A stretch of 32,953 nt of DNA from an uncultured Alphaproteobacteria bacterium (GTDB lineage: Bacteria; Pseudomonadota; Alphaproteobacteria; RF32; CAG-239), in NCBI GenBank assembly GCA_944392275.1, contig CALXWA010000004.1, positions 157,408 through 190,360 of the forward strand. The letters are read 5' to 3'. Both the position numbers and the translations under genes were made by a program. A model generated the notes under the pieces. That model searched no databases, was not told where the DNA came from, and worked only from the letters and a program-made list of their open reading frames with translations. Position 1 is the first letter of the stretch. Each line of letters starts with the position of its first letter. Shown piece after piece: positions 7,053 through 15,533 of the stretch.

Positions 7053-7270
7053 GGAGAGTTAAGAAATCATCCTTATGAGTTGATCCTTTTAGCCTTTTGA
7101 AGTCCGGGGACTCCTGTTGCATACGCTAAAAGCTCCCCGACCAAAACACAGTTTCAATCGGGGATATATTCATCACCGCCCGCAAAATGCAGGCGACAAA
7201 TCTAACGGCGAATATCCCACGCCGCATAAGGAAAGGTTTCTTACGACCTCCGCGCCATTTTTCCGGCGCT
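7053..7270 (-). ncRNA. Candidate structured RNA or attenuator leader (C4/CI antisense-like)
   Basis: Read on the minus strand this gap is full of inverted repeats that exclude one another. GGGATAT (7212-7218) can pair with ATATCCC in 7158-7167. The overlapping TCCCCGA (7158-7164) is also a perfect match to TCGGGGA (7134-7140). That segment, continuing into CTTTTAGC (7125-7132), can instead pair with GTCCCCG at 7105-7111 or with GCTAAAAG at 7086-7093. Further perfect hairpins are CGGCG/CGCCG (7206-7224) and GCGCC/GGCGC (7252-7269). A terminator follows at 7023-7052. The layout resembles the C4/CI antisense RNAs of phages P1 and P4, but I could not test covariance. A 33-codon ORF at 7126-7227 overlaps and is probably not a gene. 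Confidence 0.42.
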
Positions 7271-7339
7271 AAGCACAGACAGTAAACCCATGCCTATGCA
7301 TACACTACAATAATAATGTAAAAAATCAATAAAGAAATT

Positions 7340-7834
7340 TTATCTCCGAACCAGCCACATGCCGTTTTTTGCAGCGCCTATTCGGGCGACTTTCTTCTCT
7401 TTAACAAGCTGATACAGCCTCCATTCCACCGATTTTGGCGTAATTTCAAGAGCCAGTGCCAGCTCATTCATTGTCATTTTCGGATTATTTGAAAGTAAAT
7501 CAAGGATTTTCTTACGTATTTCTTCCCTGTTTTTCTTTCCTGTTATCCGATTATTGGGGATGATTTTTCTAAAACCGAGAAAATCACGAATAAAGTCGTA
7601 GTTTTCCAACAACTTGAGCAAATCATAGGCCTTCAATCCAGTACCTTTGTTGTACCAGTTGCGCACTGTATACAAATTTAGGGAAAGATCATGAGCGACA
7701 TGTTTTGATACATTGCGCCGATAATGCTCTGCGAGCATTTTTTTCAGCGCTTCAGATAAATCCCCGTTGTTTGTAAAAACAATGACGTCAAGTGTTTTTT
7801 TGCACCACTTCTGGTGCTTTTTAGTATTAGACAT
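7340..7834 (-). CDS. DNA-binding regulator: N-terminal HTH plus C-terminal winged helix
   Basis: A 164-residue protein. The start MSNTKKHQKW is chosen for AAAGGA eight bases upstream. Residues ~45-70 (KHVAHDLSLNLYTVRNWYNK) read as a helix-turn-helix of the Cro/CII kind. The C-terminal ~65 residues form a winged helix (MTMNELALALEITPKSVEWR) ending in RIGAAKNGMWLV. That second domain is clearly related to the C-terminus of the Fic protein at 4518-5573. The gene diverges from the serine recombinase, sharing a 77-base promoter gap, so it is the likely repressor of the recombinase/ParB operon and possibly of the structured RNA that begins downstream of it. Exact family unknown. Confidence 0.72.
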   Translation of the reverse strand: MSNTKKHQKWCKKTLDVIVFTNNGDLSEALKKMLAEHYRRNVSKHVAHDLSLNLYTVRNWYNKGTGLKAYDLLKLLENYDFIRDFLGFRKIIPNNRITGKKNREEIRKKILDLLSNNPKMTMNELALALEITPKSVEWRLYQLVKEKKVARIGAAKNGMWLVRR

Positions 7835-7864
7835 TTTATATCCTTTCATTAACAATTAAAAAGA

Positions 7865-7881
7865 AATGGTACAATGCCATT
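7865..7881. promoter_or_regulatory. Small palindrome in the divergent regulator/recombinase gap
   Basis: AATGG-N7-CCATT lies midway between the starts of the regulator (7834) and the recombinase (7912). Its position suits an operator for the adjacent regulator, but five-base arms can arise by chance. Confidence 0.25.
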
Positions 7882-7911
7882 GAAAATTTTTAATGTTAAG
7901 AAGAGAAAAAT

Positions 7912-9465
7912 ATGCTGTTAAACTATACAAAAATGGAGGAGAAAACAAAAGCGGCCGCATATGTGCGCATGTCAACGGAACACCAGAAATATTCCCCGGA
8001 AAATCAAATGGCGGCAATACGAGACTATGCGGATAAGCACGGCTACGAAATAATACAAATATATTCTGATGAGGGGAAAAGCGGCTTAAATATTGCCGGT
8101 AGAGCATCTTTGCAACGGATGATTGATGATGTTCAAAACAAAAACGTCAAATATAAGGCCATATTGGTTCTGGATGTCACGCGTTGGGGAAGATTCCAAG
8201 ATGCGGACGAAAGCGCCTACTACGAATATATATGCAAGCGTTCCGGGGTTCGCGTGCAGTACTGTGCCGAGCAATTTGAAAATGACGACAGTCCGATATC
8301 CACTATTGTCAAAGGCGTGAAAAGAACAATGGCCGCAGAATACAGCCGGGAACTGTCAGGAAAAGTATTTACGGGACAGTCAAGGCTTATAACACTGGGA
8401 TACAGACAGGGCGGCCCCGCCGGGTACGGCTTGAGAAGAATGTTGATTGATGAACATGGAAATCATAAGGGAATTTTGGCGCGGGGTGAACATAAGAGCA
8501 TTGCAACAGATCGGGTAATCTTGGTGCCGGGATCTGAAGAAGAACAGAAAAACGTCCGTTGGATGTACAGGGCGTTTGTCTGCGAAGGCAGAAACGAAGG
8601 ATGGATAGCTGATGAACTGAACCGCAGGGGTGTTAGAACGGATCTAAACAAAGAGTGGACCAAAGCAACGGTTCGGGAAGTTCTCAGCAATGAAAAATAT
8701 ATAGGGAACAATATATTCAACCGCATATCATTTAAGTTGAAAATAAAAAGGGTACGCAATCCAGAAGATATGTGGATCAGGAAAGACCAGGCTTTTCAGG
8801 GTATTGTCGATCCCAGTCTGTTTTTTATGGCTAAAGGAATATTTGCCGCCCGATGCAGGAAACTCTCCGATGAAGAAATGTTGCAAAAACTTAAAGAATT
8901 GCAGGATAAAAAAGGATATTTATCAGCCATAGTCATAGATGAGGCAGAAGACATGCCTTCCAGCGCAGCTTATTCGGGACGGTTTGGCGGATTGGTGCGC
9001 GCCTACCGGCTGATTGGTTTTGATCCGGGACGGGATTTCAGATATGTCGAGATTAACAGATATCTGCGGGAATTGCATCAGGAAAATATCCAAGACACCA
9101 TACAAAAGCTTATGAATTGCGGAGCGAAGGTTAAACTAAATGAAAGTGGAAATTTGCTTAATGTTAACGATATGTTTTCCGCATCTTTGGTCATTTGCCG
9201 ATGCAACAGCCTAAATAACGGAAAATACCGCTGGAAAGTACGCTTCGACACGATTCTCAATCCGGATGTAACCATCGCCGTCAGGATGAAGGCGGATAAT
9301 GCCAGCGTGTTAGACTATTACCTGCTTCCTTCACTGGATTTTAGACTTCCAAATATAAAATTGGATGAACACAATGCGGGATTTATCGATTCTTACCGTT
9401 TTGAGAACATGGACTATCTTTATGAAATGGCGAAATGCATATCTATCCGAGAGGTAAAACAATGA
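7912..9465 (+). CDS. Large serine recombinase
   Basis: A 517-residue site-specific recombinase. The N-terminal resolvase domain holds the catalytic serine in AAYVRMSTEHQ (Ser21) and the usual RWGRFQDADES segment near residue 95. A recombinase domain follows (GYRQGGPAGYGLRRMLID through EWTKATVREVLSNEKYIGN). The C-terminal part lacks the Cys-rich zinc ribbon of classical phage integrases of this class. Instead it ends in a segment of unknown fold. The start at 7912 has AAGAGA upstream; an in-frame ATG at 7933 has no site. The stop overlaps the next ATG (ATGA), so the protein is translationally coupled to two ParB-like proteins. It could integrate the element or resolve it; no attachment site could be identified. 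Confidence 0.92.
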   Translation: MLLNYTKMEEKTKAAAYVRMSTEHQKYSPENQMAAIRDYADKHGYEIIQIYSDEGKSGLNIAGRASLQRMIDDVQNKNVKYKAILVLDVTRWGRFQDADESAYYEYICKRSGVRVQYCAEQFENDDSPISTIVKGVKRTMAAEYSRELSGKVFTGQSRLITLGYRQGGPAGYGLRRMLIDEHGNHKGILARGEHKSIATDRVILVPGSEEEQKNVRWMYRAFVCEGRNEGWIADELNRRGVRTDLNKEWTKATVREVLSNEKYIGNNIFNRISFKLKIKRVRNPEDMWIRKDQAFQGIVDPSLFFMAKGIFAARCRKLSDEEMLQKLKELQDKKGYLSAIVIDEAEDMPSSAAYSGRFGGLVRAYRLIGFDPGRDFRYVEINRYLRELHQENIQDTIQKLMNCGAKVKLNESGNLLNVNDMFSASLVICRCNSLNNGKYRWKVRFDTILNPDVTIAVRMKADNASVLDYYLLPSLDFRLPNIKLDEHNAGFIDSYRFENMDYLYEMAKCISIREVKQ

Positions 9466-10331
9466 ACAGAGAATTACGCAACGTGGAAATCAATAAAATT
9501 TTCGTGCTGAATCCCAGAGAACGTAACAAACAAATAGCCAAAGAAATCCGTCAAAATATTGAAGATGTTGGATTAAAGCGCCCGATTACGATTTCCAAAA
9601 AAGCTGTTCCACAAGATGGATATGAATATGATTTAGTTTGTGGACAAGGCAGGCTTGAAGCCTATATGGCAAAAAATCAAACAACTATTCCTGCTATCAT
9701 TGTTGATGCCAATGAGGAAGATTCTCTTATCATGAGTCTGGTTGAAAACATCGCCCGCAAAAATTACCAGCCGTATGAACTGTTTAAAAATGTGAAACAG
9801 TTGAGAGACAATGGTTACAATGCCAATGAAATAGCGGAGAAAACAGGATTGGGAAAGGATTACATCAACCAAATGTTAAAATTGCAGGATCGTGGCGAAG
9901 AAAGATTAATTAATGCCGTTGAAACAAACAAAGTGCCGCTGAACGTTGCAATTCAAATCATAGAAACGCCGGACAGCGAAATGCAATCACTGTTGCAGGA
10001 TGCCTATGAACAAAATCTAATCCGCGGAAATAAAATCGGACAAATAAAAAAAATCATAGAACAGCGTAAAAAAAGCGGAAAATGCCTGCGCTCAAGAGCG
10101 CATCAGCACAAACCTTTGTCTCCGGCAGATTTAAACAAGATATATGAACAGGAAATAAGCAAAAAGCGTTTGCTGATCAGGAAAGCGGATAAAGTGGAAA
10201 GTACGCTTATATTCTTGATTGAAAGTTTTAAGAAACTTTTGGCAGACAGTAATTTTGCCAACCTGCTAAAAGCTGAAAATTTAGAAAAATTGCCGCAATT
10301 TATATCGGAAAAGGTCAATCAAGATGTCTGA
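9462..10331 (+). CDS. ParB-like nuclease/CTPase-domain protein
   Basis: About 289 residues. The N-terminal ParB/Srx-like domain includes the box GQGRLEAYMA (counterpart of GERRxRA in ParB) and VENIARKNYQPYELFKNVKQ (counterpart of LENxQRxxLNPxE). A helix-turn-helix follows (NEIAEKTGLGKDYINQMLKL). The C-terminal ~90 residues are basic and helical. ParB proteins of this type bind centromere-like sites and slide on DNA as CTP-driven clamps. I chose MNRELRNVE at 9462 because GAGAGG lies seven bases upstream and the ATG overlaps the recombinase stop. No ParA partner is present, so roles in recombination control or transcription are as likely as partitioning. Confidence 0.88.
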   Translation: MNRELRNVEINKIFVLNPRERNKQIAKEIRQNIEDVGLKRPITISKKAVPQDGYEYDLVCGQGRLEAYMAKNQTTIPAIIVDANEEDSLIMSLVENIARKNYQPYELFKNVKQLRDNGYNANEIAEKTGLGKDYINQMLKLQDRGEERLINAVETNKVPLNVAIQIIETPDSEMQSLLQDAYEQNLIRGNKIGQIKKIIEQRKKSGKCLRSRAHQHKPLSPADLNKIYEQEISKKRLLIRKADKVESTLIFLIESFKKLLADSNFANLLKAENLEKLPQFISEKVNQDV

Positions 10332-11229
10332 ACAACTATTGCTTCCCGCCTTTGAAAACGAAATTCTCGAGATTAATATTGAAGAATTGCATTTTTCTAA
10401 GGACATTCCTCCTCAATTATTAATAGGTAGAAAATTTCAGGTTATTCTCGCCTCAATAAAGGAAGTAGGAATTATCGAACCTCCCGTTGTTACGGTGAAA
10501 AATGGAAAATATCTCCTGCTTGATGGACATCTGAGAGTTTCAGCGCTCAAACAACTTGGTTTTTCAATGGTCAGTTGTCTAATGTCCAAAGATGATGAAG
10601 CCTTTACCTACAATAAACATGTCAATCGTCTATCCAATGTCCAAGAGCACAAAATGATCGTCAAAGCCATAGAACGCGGAGTCACGCCTGAGCGGCTCGC
10701 AAAAGCCTTGGATTTTGACGTTGCAAACATTATCAGAAAAAAGAACCTGTTAGATGGTATCTGTGCCGAAGCAGCGGAAATACTCAATGATAAAATCATC
10801 TCCGGCAGTGTTTTCACATATTTAAAGAAAATGAAGCCGCAACGCCAGGTCGAAGCCGCGTACCTTATGACGGACATGGGAAATTTCAGCGCAAAATTCG
10901 CTCGTTCCATTTGGCTGGCAAGTTCTGACAAGCAATTGGTAAATCCTATTAAACGTTCTTGCACGTTGGACATGGAAAAGCTTGGACGGCTCGAAAATGA
11001 AGTGTCTAAAATCCAGGGAGAATACAAAATTATGGAAGACAAATACGGTATTGACGTCCTCAACCTAACTTTGGTAAAAGGATACATTAGAAGTATTTTC
11101 GCCAATCCCAGAGTTGTCGGATACCTCAAAACGCACGAACCGGAAATTTATCAGCAGTTTGCCTCTATTGTGGAGCTTGACAGCATCAATACCGATAATG
11201 ACAGCCTTATTCAAAGGGTGACATTTTAA
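10324..11229 (+). CDS. ParB-like protein with RepB-type C-terminal region
   Basis: A 301-residue protein overlapping the previous gene by eight bases. The N-terminal part has a ParB-like fold, with LLLDGHLRVSALKQLG as the counterpart of the GERRxRA box. A helix-turn-helix stretch follows (GVTPERLAKALDFDVANIIR). The long helical C-terminus (around ARSIWLASSDKQLVNP to GYIRSIFANPRVVGYL) resembles the C-terminal domain of plasmid partitioning protein RepB as found in alphaproteobacteria. Recombinase plus two ParB-like proteins in this order is a gene set I have seen in alphaproteobacterial genomes outside plasmid replication loci. No RepA or RepC is present here. Confidence 0.82.
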   Translation: MSEQLLLPAFENEILEINIEELHFSKDIPPQLLIGRKFQVILASIKEVGIIEPPVVTVKNGKYLLLDGHLRVSALKQLGFSMVSCLMSKDDEAFTYNKHVNRLSNVQEHKMIVKAIERGVTPERLAKALDFDVANIIRKKNLLDGICAEAAEILNDKIISGSVFTYLKKMKPQRQVEAAYLMTDMGNFSAKFARSIWLASSDKQLVNPIKRSCTLDMEKLGRLENEVSKIQGEYKIMEDKYGIDVLNLTLVKGYIRSIFANPRVVGYLKTHEPEIYQQFASIVELDSINTDNDSLIQRVTF

Positions 11230-11258
11230 CCATTTGGGGGAATGATGGAAACAATTAT

Positions 11259-12083
11259 ATGAAAATACGCATTTTATCTGATTTGCATCTGGATATAAAC
11301 CGGGAAATTCCCTTTTTGTTGGAAGACAAGGAAACTTTTACAGTATTATGCGGTGATATTTCAGGAAATCCCGAACAAACAATAGAATGGATAAATCAAA
11401 ACATAAAACAAGGCGTTTTTGTTGAAGGCAACCACATTGGCTACGATTCGCAACATTCAATCCAGTATATAGAGAACCTCTTGTCCTCCGAGTATCCAAC
11501 CACCGCCACGGTGACATACCTCAAAAATGGTTTCAAAATGGTAGACAACATTGTTTTTGTCGGTGGAATTTTATGGACGGATTTTAACTTATATGGCAAA
11601 GCATTTCAGACACTGCATAAATTATATGCTTCTCAGTTGATGAATGATTTTCGCTATAACTACACCAACACCAAGCATATCAAAGAAGAAAACAGAAAAA
11701 ACTTTCAGGAATTGGTAGCCAAAGAATGGATTCGCCAACTTCGTCCCAGCGATACTGAAAAAATGTTTAACTCCACTCTGAAAAGCATAGATCATGCATG
11801 CCAAAAATTTCCTGACAAAAAAATTGTTGTGGTTACGCACCATGCTCCAAGCATAAAGTCCATTCCAGATGTCTATCTTTCTGACAAAACAACTCCGGCC
11901 TTTGCCAGCAATCTGGAACAATTTATCTTGAACCGCCACAATATTAAACTTTGGTGTCATGGCCACATTCATAATGCCTGCGACTATCATATAGGCAATT
12001 GTCGCATGGTTTGTAATCCTAGAGGTTATGTAAAACATCATGAAAATACGGGATTTAAACTGAGGCTCACAATACAAATCTAG
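11259..12083 (+). CDS. Calcineurin-like metallophosphoesterase
   Basis: A 274-residue phosphoesterase with the ordered metal-binding motifs of the superfamily: SDLHLD (Asp8, His10), GD (Asp33), EGNH near residue 58, TTH/HHAP near residue 200 and CHGHIHN near residue 232. These bind two metal ions and hydrolyse phosphate esters; the substrate cannot be read from sequence. The gene follows the second ParB-like gene after 29 bases, with GGGGGAATGATGG upstream, so it probably belongs to the recombinase operon. The 117 bases after it contain no obvious terminator. Confidence 0.86.
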   Translation: MKIRILSDLHLDINREIPFLLEDKETFTVLCGDISGNPEQTIEWINQNIKQGVFVEGNHIGYDSQHSIQYIENLLSSEYPTTATVTYLKNGFKMVDNIVFVGGILWTDFNLYGKAFQTLHKLYASQLMNDFRYNYTNTKHIKEENRKNFQELVAKEWIRQLRPSDTEKMFNSTLKSIDHACQKFPDKKIVVVTHHAPSIKSIPDVYLSDKTTPAFASNLEQFILNRHNIKLWCHGHIHNACDYHIGNCRMVCNPRGYVKHHENTGFKLRLTIQI

Positions 12084-12200
12084 TGGCGCAACTAAGAATA
12101 TATTTGTATTAACAAAAACACGATGTTTGGCAAACTCTTTAAATTTTTGTTGCAAAAAAAATATAAGGATTTAAAATTAATCCAAATATATGGAGACATC

Positions 12201-14297
12201 ATGGAAAATTTTAAGCCACGGGCAAGATTGCTAAAGTTATTAGGAGAAGAACTTATTGGTTCTCAACATTTGGCATTATTTGAGTTAATAAAAAACGCAT
12301 ATGATGCGGATGCCGATAATGTTGTGATAAATATCCATAATATAGATAACATGAAATCTACCATTATTAGCATAAAAGATAATGGTTGCGGCATGACATT
12401 GGATACCATTAGAAATTCTTGGCTTGAGCCTGGGACGGATAGAAAAGAAAAGATGGTCGAAAACAGAATATACACAGAAAAGTATCACAGGCTTCCATTA
12501 GGTTCTAAAGGCGTTGGACGCTTTGCTGCGTATAAGTTGGGAAATATTGTTACTTTATATACAAAAACACTTGCGGATGGGGAATTTAAGGTTACGGTTG
12601 ATTTAGACGAAGCTCTTTCAAAAAAATATTTAAACGATTTTTTTGTAAATATAGAAAAAATTTCCCAAGGCAAATCTCATATAGATACAGAAACAGGTAC
12701 AGAAATTATAATATCAAACATTACAAAGCCATTAACATTGGGAAGCATTTTAAATTTAAATAGGCAAATACTGTCTATACAATCTCCTTTTGAATATTTT
12801 GAATATAAAAATAAAAAAATAAAAAACCCGATAAAAATACAATTAATTTGTCCGGAATTTCAAGATAAGTTGGAGGAAACATCAATTGGTGAACTTATAG
12901 ATTCAGCACTATATAGATTTAGATTTAATTTTAAAAATGGCGAATTGGAATATGAATATAAATTTACTCCCAATAAATCGCTTTCTTCATCTGTTAAGGT
13001 GGAACCACGTAAAATTAAAAATATTACGGAGAATATTACCACTTTAGACAAGCATTTTCCTGTTAAAGAAACATCGTACTACAATGAGTTAAGAAAAATT
13101 CAAGGCTCTTTTTATGTTTATGACTTCGATAATAAGATAATGCAATATTATCAAAATAAACTTGCATTAAAAACATATACTCTAGAAAATTCCGGAATAC
13201 GTGTTTATAGAGGGGGGATAAGAGTATATAATTATGGAGAAAAAGGTGATGATTGGCTTGAACTTGATCAAGAACGAATTGATGATCCATCTAAAAATTT
13301 AAGTAATCGTTTAATTGTGGGAGCTATTGAACTTGACCCTCAGACAACTTCATATTTACGAGAAAAAACTAACCGAGAAGGTTTTATTGACGATGAAGCA
13401 TACCAAAAGTTGAAGTTGGTAATTAAATCTATTTTATCTATTTTCAATAAAGAACGCATCAAAGATAAGGAAAAACTAAAAATTGTCACAGACAACAATT
13501 ATAAAGAAACAATAACCAACATCCAAGAACCAATATCAGAATTAAAAATTGCGGCAAAAAAAATTGGCGCCCCACAAGAAATGTTTAAAAAAATAGAAAA
13601 AGTTGAAAAAGCTTACAACCAAATGCGGGATATCATGCTAAACTCTGGTCTTAAAGGATTAAATACAGCAATAACCGTGCATGAAATTGAAAAAACTTTG
13701 TTAAGATTAAAACGAGCTATTGAAAATAAAGATCATGATTTGATGAAAACAGAAATATCCATGGCTTTGGGTTTAATTGATGGAATTTGCGATTTGTTAA
13801 AAAAGGACCCCGTGCGCAAATACAAAGCCTCTATAATTATAAAGGATGTTTTAACTTTGTCAGAAGATAGATTTAATAGACATAACATATCTGTGGATTG
13901 CCCAATTTTAAATAATAAAGGTCATGATTTTGAAATAAGCGTTCCCAAGAGAATGATACAAAGTTCTTTAATGAATTTAATTGACAATGCCATTTATTGG
14001 TTGTCTGTTCGCTGGTACCGAGTAGAAGACACAAACAAAAAGAAAATATACATTAACGCAGAATATATAAATAGCTTACCTGCAATTATTATAAGAGATA
14101 ATGGAACAGGCTTTCCCAAAGGGGACCGTGAGGAATTGTTTAAGCCATTTGTGACAACCAAACCGATGGGCGTTGGTATGGGACTGGGCTTGTATTATGT
14201 AAAAACGGCTATGGAAGCTATTGGGGGAGAAGCGTTAATTATGGAACAAAATGACAGAGATGATGGTGGCGCTATAGCTTTAATTTTTAAGGACTGA
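12201..14297 (+). CDS. Dual-GHKL ATPase / histidine-kinase-like protein
   Basis: About 698 residues with two separate GHKL ATP-binding domains. The N-terminal one is MutL/Hsp90-like: FELIKNAYDAD (Glu28, Asn32, Asp35), IKDNGCGM (60-65) and GSKGVGRFA (101-109). The C-terminal one is of sensor-kinase type: LMNLIDNAIYW (Asn596), IRDNGTGFP (633-639), LFKPFVTTKP and GVGMGLGLYYVK. Between them, TVHEIEKTLLRLK places His494 where a phospho-accepting H-box would be. There are no membrane helices, so it is cytoplasmic. The start at 12201 is chosen for GGAGA six bases upstream; an upstream ATG at 12123 lacks one. The gene is four bases from a receiver-like partner. A phosphorelay triggered by the Hsp90-like domain is my inference. 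Confidence 0.85.
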   Translation: MENFKPRARLLKLLGEELIGSQHLALFELIKNAYDADADNVVINIHNIDNMKSTIISIKDNGCGMTLDTIRNSWLEPGTDRKEKMVENRIYTEKYHRLPLGSKGVGRFAAYKLGNIVTLYTKTLADGEFKVTVDLDEALSKKYLNDFFVNIEKISQGKSHIDTETGTEIIISNITKPLTLGSILNLNRQILSIQSPFEYFEYKNKKIKNPIKIQLICPEFQDKLEETSIGELIDSALYRFRFNFKNGELEYEYKFTPNKSLSSSVKVEPRKIKNITENITTLDKHFPVKETSYYNELRKIQGSFYVYDFDNKIMQYYQNKLALKTYTLENSGIRVYRGGIRVYNYGEKGDDWLELDQERIDDPSKNLSNRLIVGAIELDPQTTSYLREKTNREGFIDDEAYQKLKLVIKSILSIFNKERIKDKEKLKIVTDNNYKETITNIQEPISELKIAAKKIGAPQEMFKKIEKVEKAYNQMRDIMLNSGLKGLNTAITVHEIEKTLLRLKRAIENKDHDLMKTEISMALGLIDGICDLLKKDPVRKYKASIIIKDVLTLSEDRFNRHNISVDCPILNNKGHDFEISVPKRMIQSSLMNLIDNAIYWLSVRWYRVEDTNKKKIYINAEYINSLPAIIIRDNGTGFPKGDREELFKPFVTTKPMGVGMGLGLYYVKTAMEAIGGEALIMEQNDRDDGGAIALIFKD

Positions 14298-14300
14298 GTA

Positions 14301-15533
14301 ATGAACTATTTTAACGACACTTTAATTATTGACGACCAAGTTGAAGAAGCCTATGAGCTCTCTGAACTTTTTGCCCAAGGAGGTAGTTATCCAATAATTT
14401 TAAAGCCAGAACATGTATCCACAAAGTTGGCAATTGTACCTAAATTAGTTTGTTGTGATATTAATTTGAGCGGCACTGATGATGATCAAAATTTTAAAAT
14501 AATTGCAGGATTATTAAAAAGAATATATACAGAAAATAAAAAAGGAATATATATTTTTATTGCGTGGACTTCTCATAAAGATAAGCTAAAAGCCCTAAAA
14601 GAATTTATTCAAGCAGATGCAGAAATATATCAGCCGTTAGACTTTATAGCTATAGGAAAAGAAGATTACAAAAATAATCCTCAGAAGTTAGAGCGAAAAA
14701 TAAATAGCATTTTTAAAAATATGCTAGGATTAAAAGCATGCCTAATGTGGAATAGTATTATCAGAGAAGCTAACAATGAAACTTTTATAAATTTATCCAA
14801 TTTAGCGAAAGATACCCATATTGATTTACTAACATTATTGGGGGGATTAGCTTGTGCAAACCTAGGAAATAATAGAAGAAAAGATGAAACGGTTGCTATT
14901 ACAAAACCACTCAGCTATATACTTAGAGATAATATAGAAAAAAAACTAATTTATTCGGATTCTCAGAAAAAATTAGATGCAATATTAAAAAAAATGCCCG
15001 AGAAATCTTTTGATTTATGCAATGAGGAAGCAAAAAGCAAAACAAATTCTATTTTACACATAAATTCCACCACTCGTCATAGTAAAATAATTCCTGGAGA
15101 CGTAGTAAAAATATCAGACAAGGAATTAAAATCTCTTCTAAAAAAGACCCCTCCATTAGAATTAAAAAAAGAATTAATAAAGGGGACGGAAAATACAGAC
15201 AATATAGAATTAGGTCTATTAGAAATAACTGCAGATTGTGATTATTCCAACATTAAAACGCACAACATAAGCAAATTTGCTTTAACTTATTTAATTCCTT
15301 GTGCAAAGGCAAAAAAAGATTTAAATAACGACTATTATAAACATACAAAAATTAAAATAATGTATAATAAAGAAGCGTACTATTTAATTGTTGATTGCCG
15401 ATACATATTTAGTATCATTCCAAAGAAAACTTTTGTAAAAAATAGATTATTTAGTCTAAGGGAAAATCTTTTTACATCCTTTAGGCAACAAATTTATGCA
15501 TATAACTCCAGAATTGGAACTATATCTTTTTAA
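14301..15533 (+). CDS. Receiver-domain-like partner of the dual-GHKL protein
   Basis: A 410-residue protein whose first ~125 residues have the key receiver positions: IIDDQ (Asp11, Asp12), CCDINLSG (Asp53, the phosphorylation site), AWTSHKDK (Thr90) and IAIGKED (Lys120). The rest is Lys-rich and of unknown fold; one segment, LLEITADCDYSNIKTHNISK, looks conserved and could be a catalytic or metal site. There is no recognisable DNA-binding domain, so it is not an ordinary transcriptional response regulator. The start overlaps the region of the upstream stop (TGAGTAATG) with AAGGA nearby, showing coupling. Its 3' end overlaps that of a cytosine methyltransferase gene on the other strand by 14 bases. 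Confidence 0.76.
   Translation: MNYFNDTLIIDDQVEEAYELSELFAQGGSYPIILKPEHVSTKLAIVPKLVCCDINLSGTDDDQNFKIIAGLLKRIYTENKKGIYIFIAWTSHKDKLKALKEFIQADAEIYQPLDFIAIGKEDYKNNPQKLERKINSIFKNMLGLKACLMWNSIIREANNETFINLSNLAKDTHIDLLTLLGGLACANLGNNRRKDETVAITKPLSYILRDNIEKKLIYSDSQKKLDAILKKMPEKSFDLCNEEAKSKTNSILHINSTTRHSKIIPGDVVKISDKELKSLLKKTPPLELKKELIKGTENTDNIELGLLEITADCDYSNIKTHNISKFALTYLIPCAKAKKDLNNDYYKHTKIKIMYNKEAYYLIVDCRYIFSIIPKKTFVKNRLFSLRENLFTSFRQQIYAYNSRIGTISF

Noticed and set aside
7126..7227. A 33-codon minus-strand ORF inside the structured leader (starts MRRGIFAVRFVACIL)
   Set aside because: It has no ribosome-binding site at a suitable distance and overlaps the paired RNA segments. Similar translations are probably by-products of a conserved RNA rather than a protein.
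7053..7270. tRNA or tmRNA gene in the structured gap
   Set aside because: I found no cloverleaf, no GTTCGAATC-type T-loop and no CCA end on either strand.
12123..12200. Longer N-terminus for the dual-GHKL protein (26 extra residues)
   Set aside because: There is no ribosome-binding site at 12123, and the extension is Lys-rich without domain character. The ATG at 12201 has GGAGA at the right distance and starts just before the GHKL domain.
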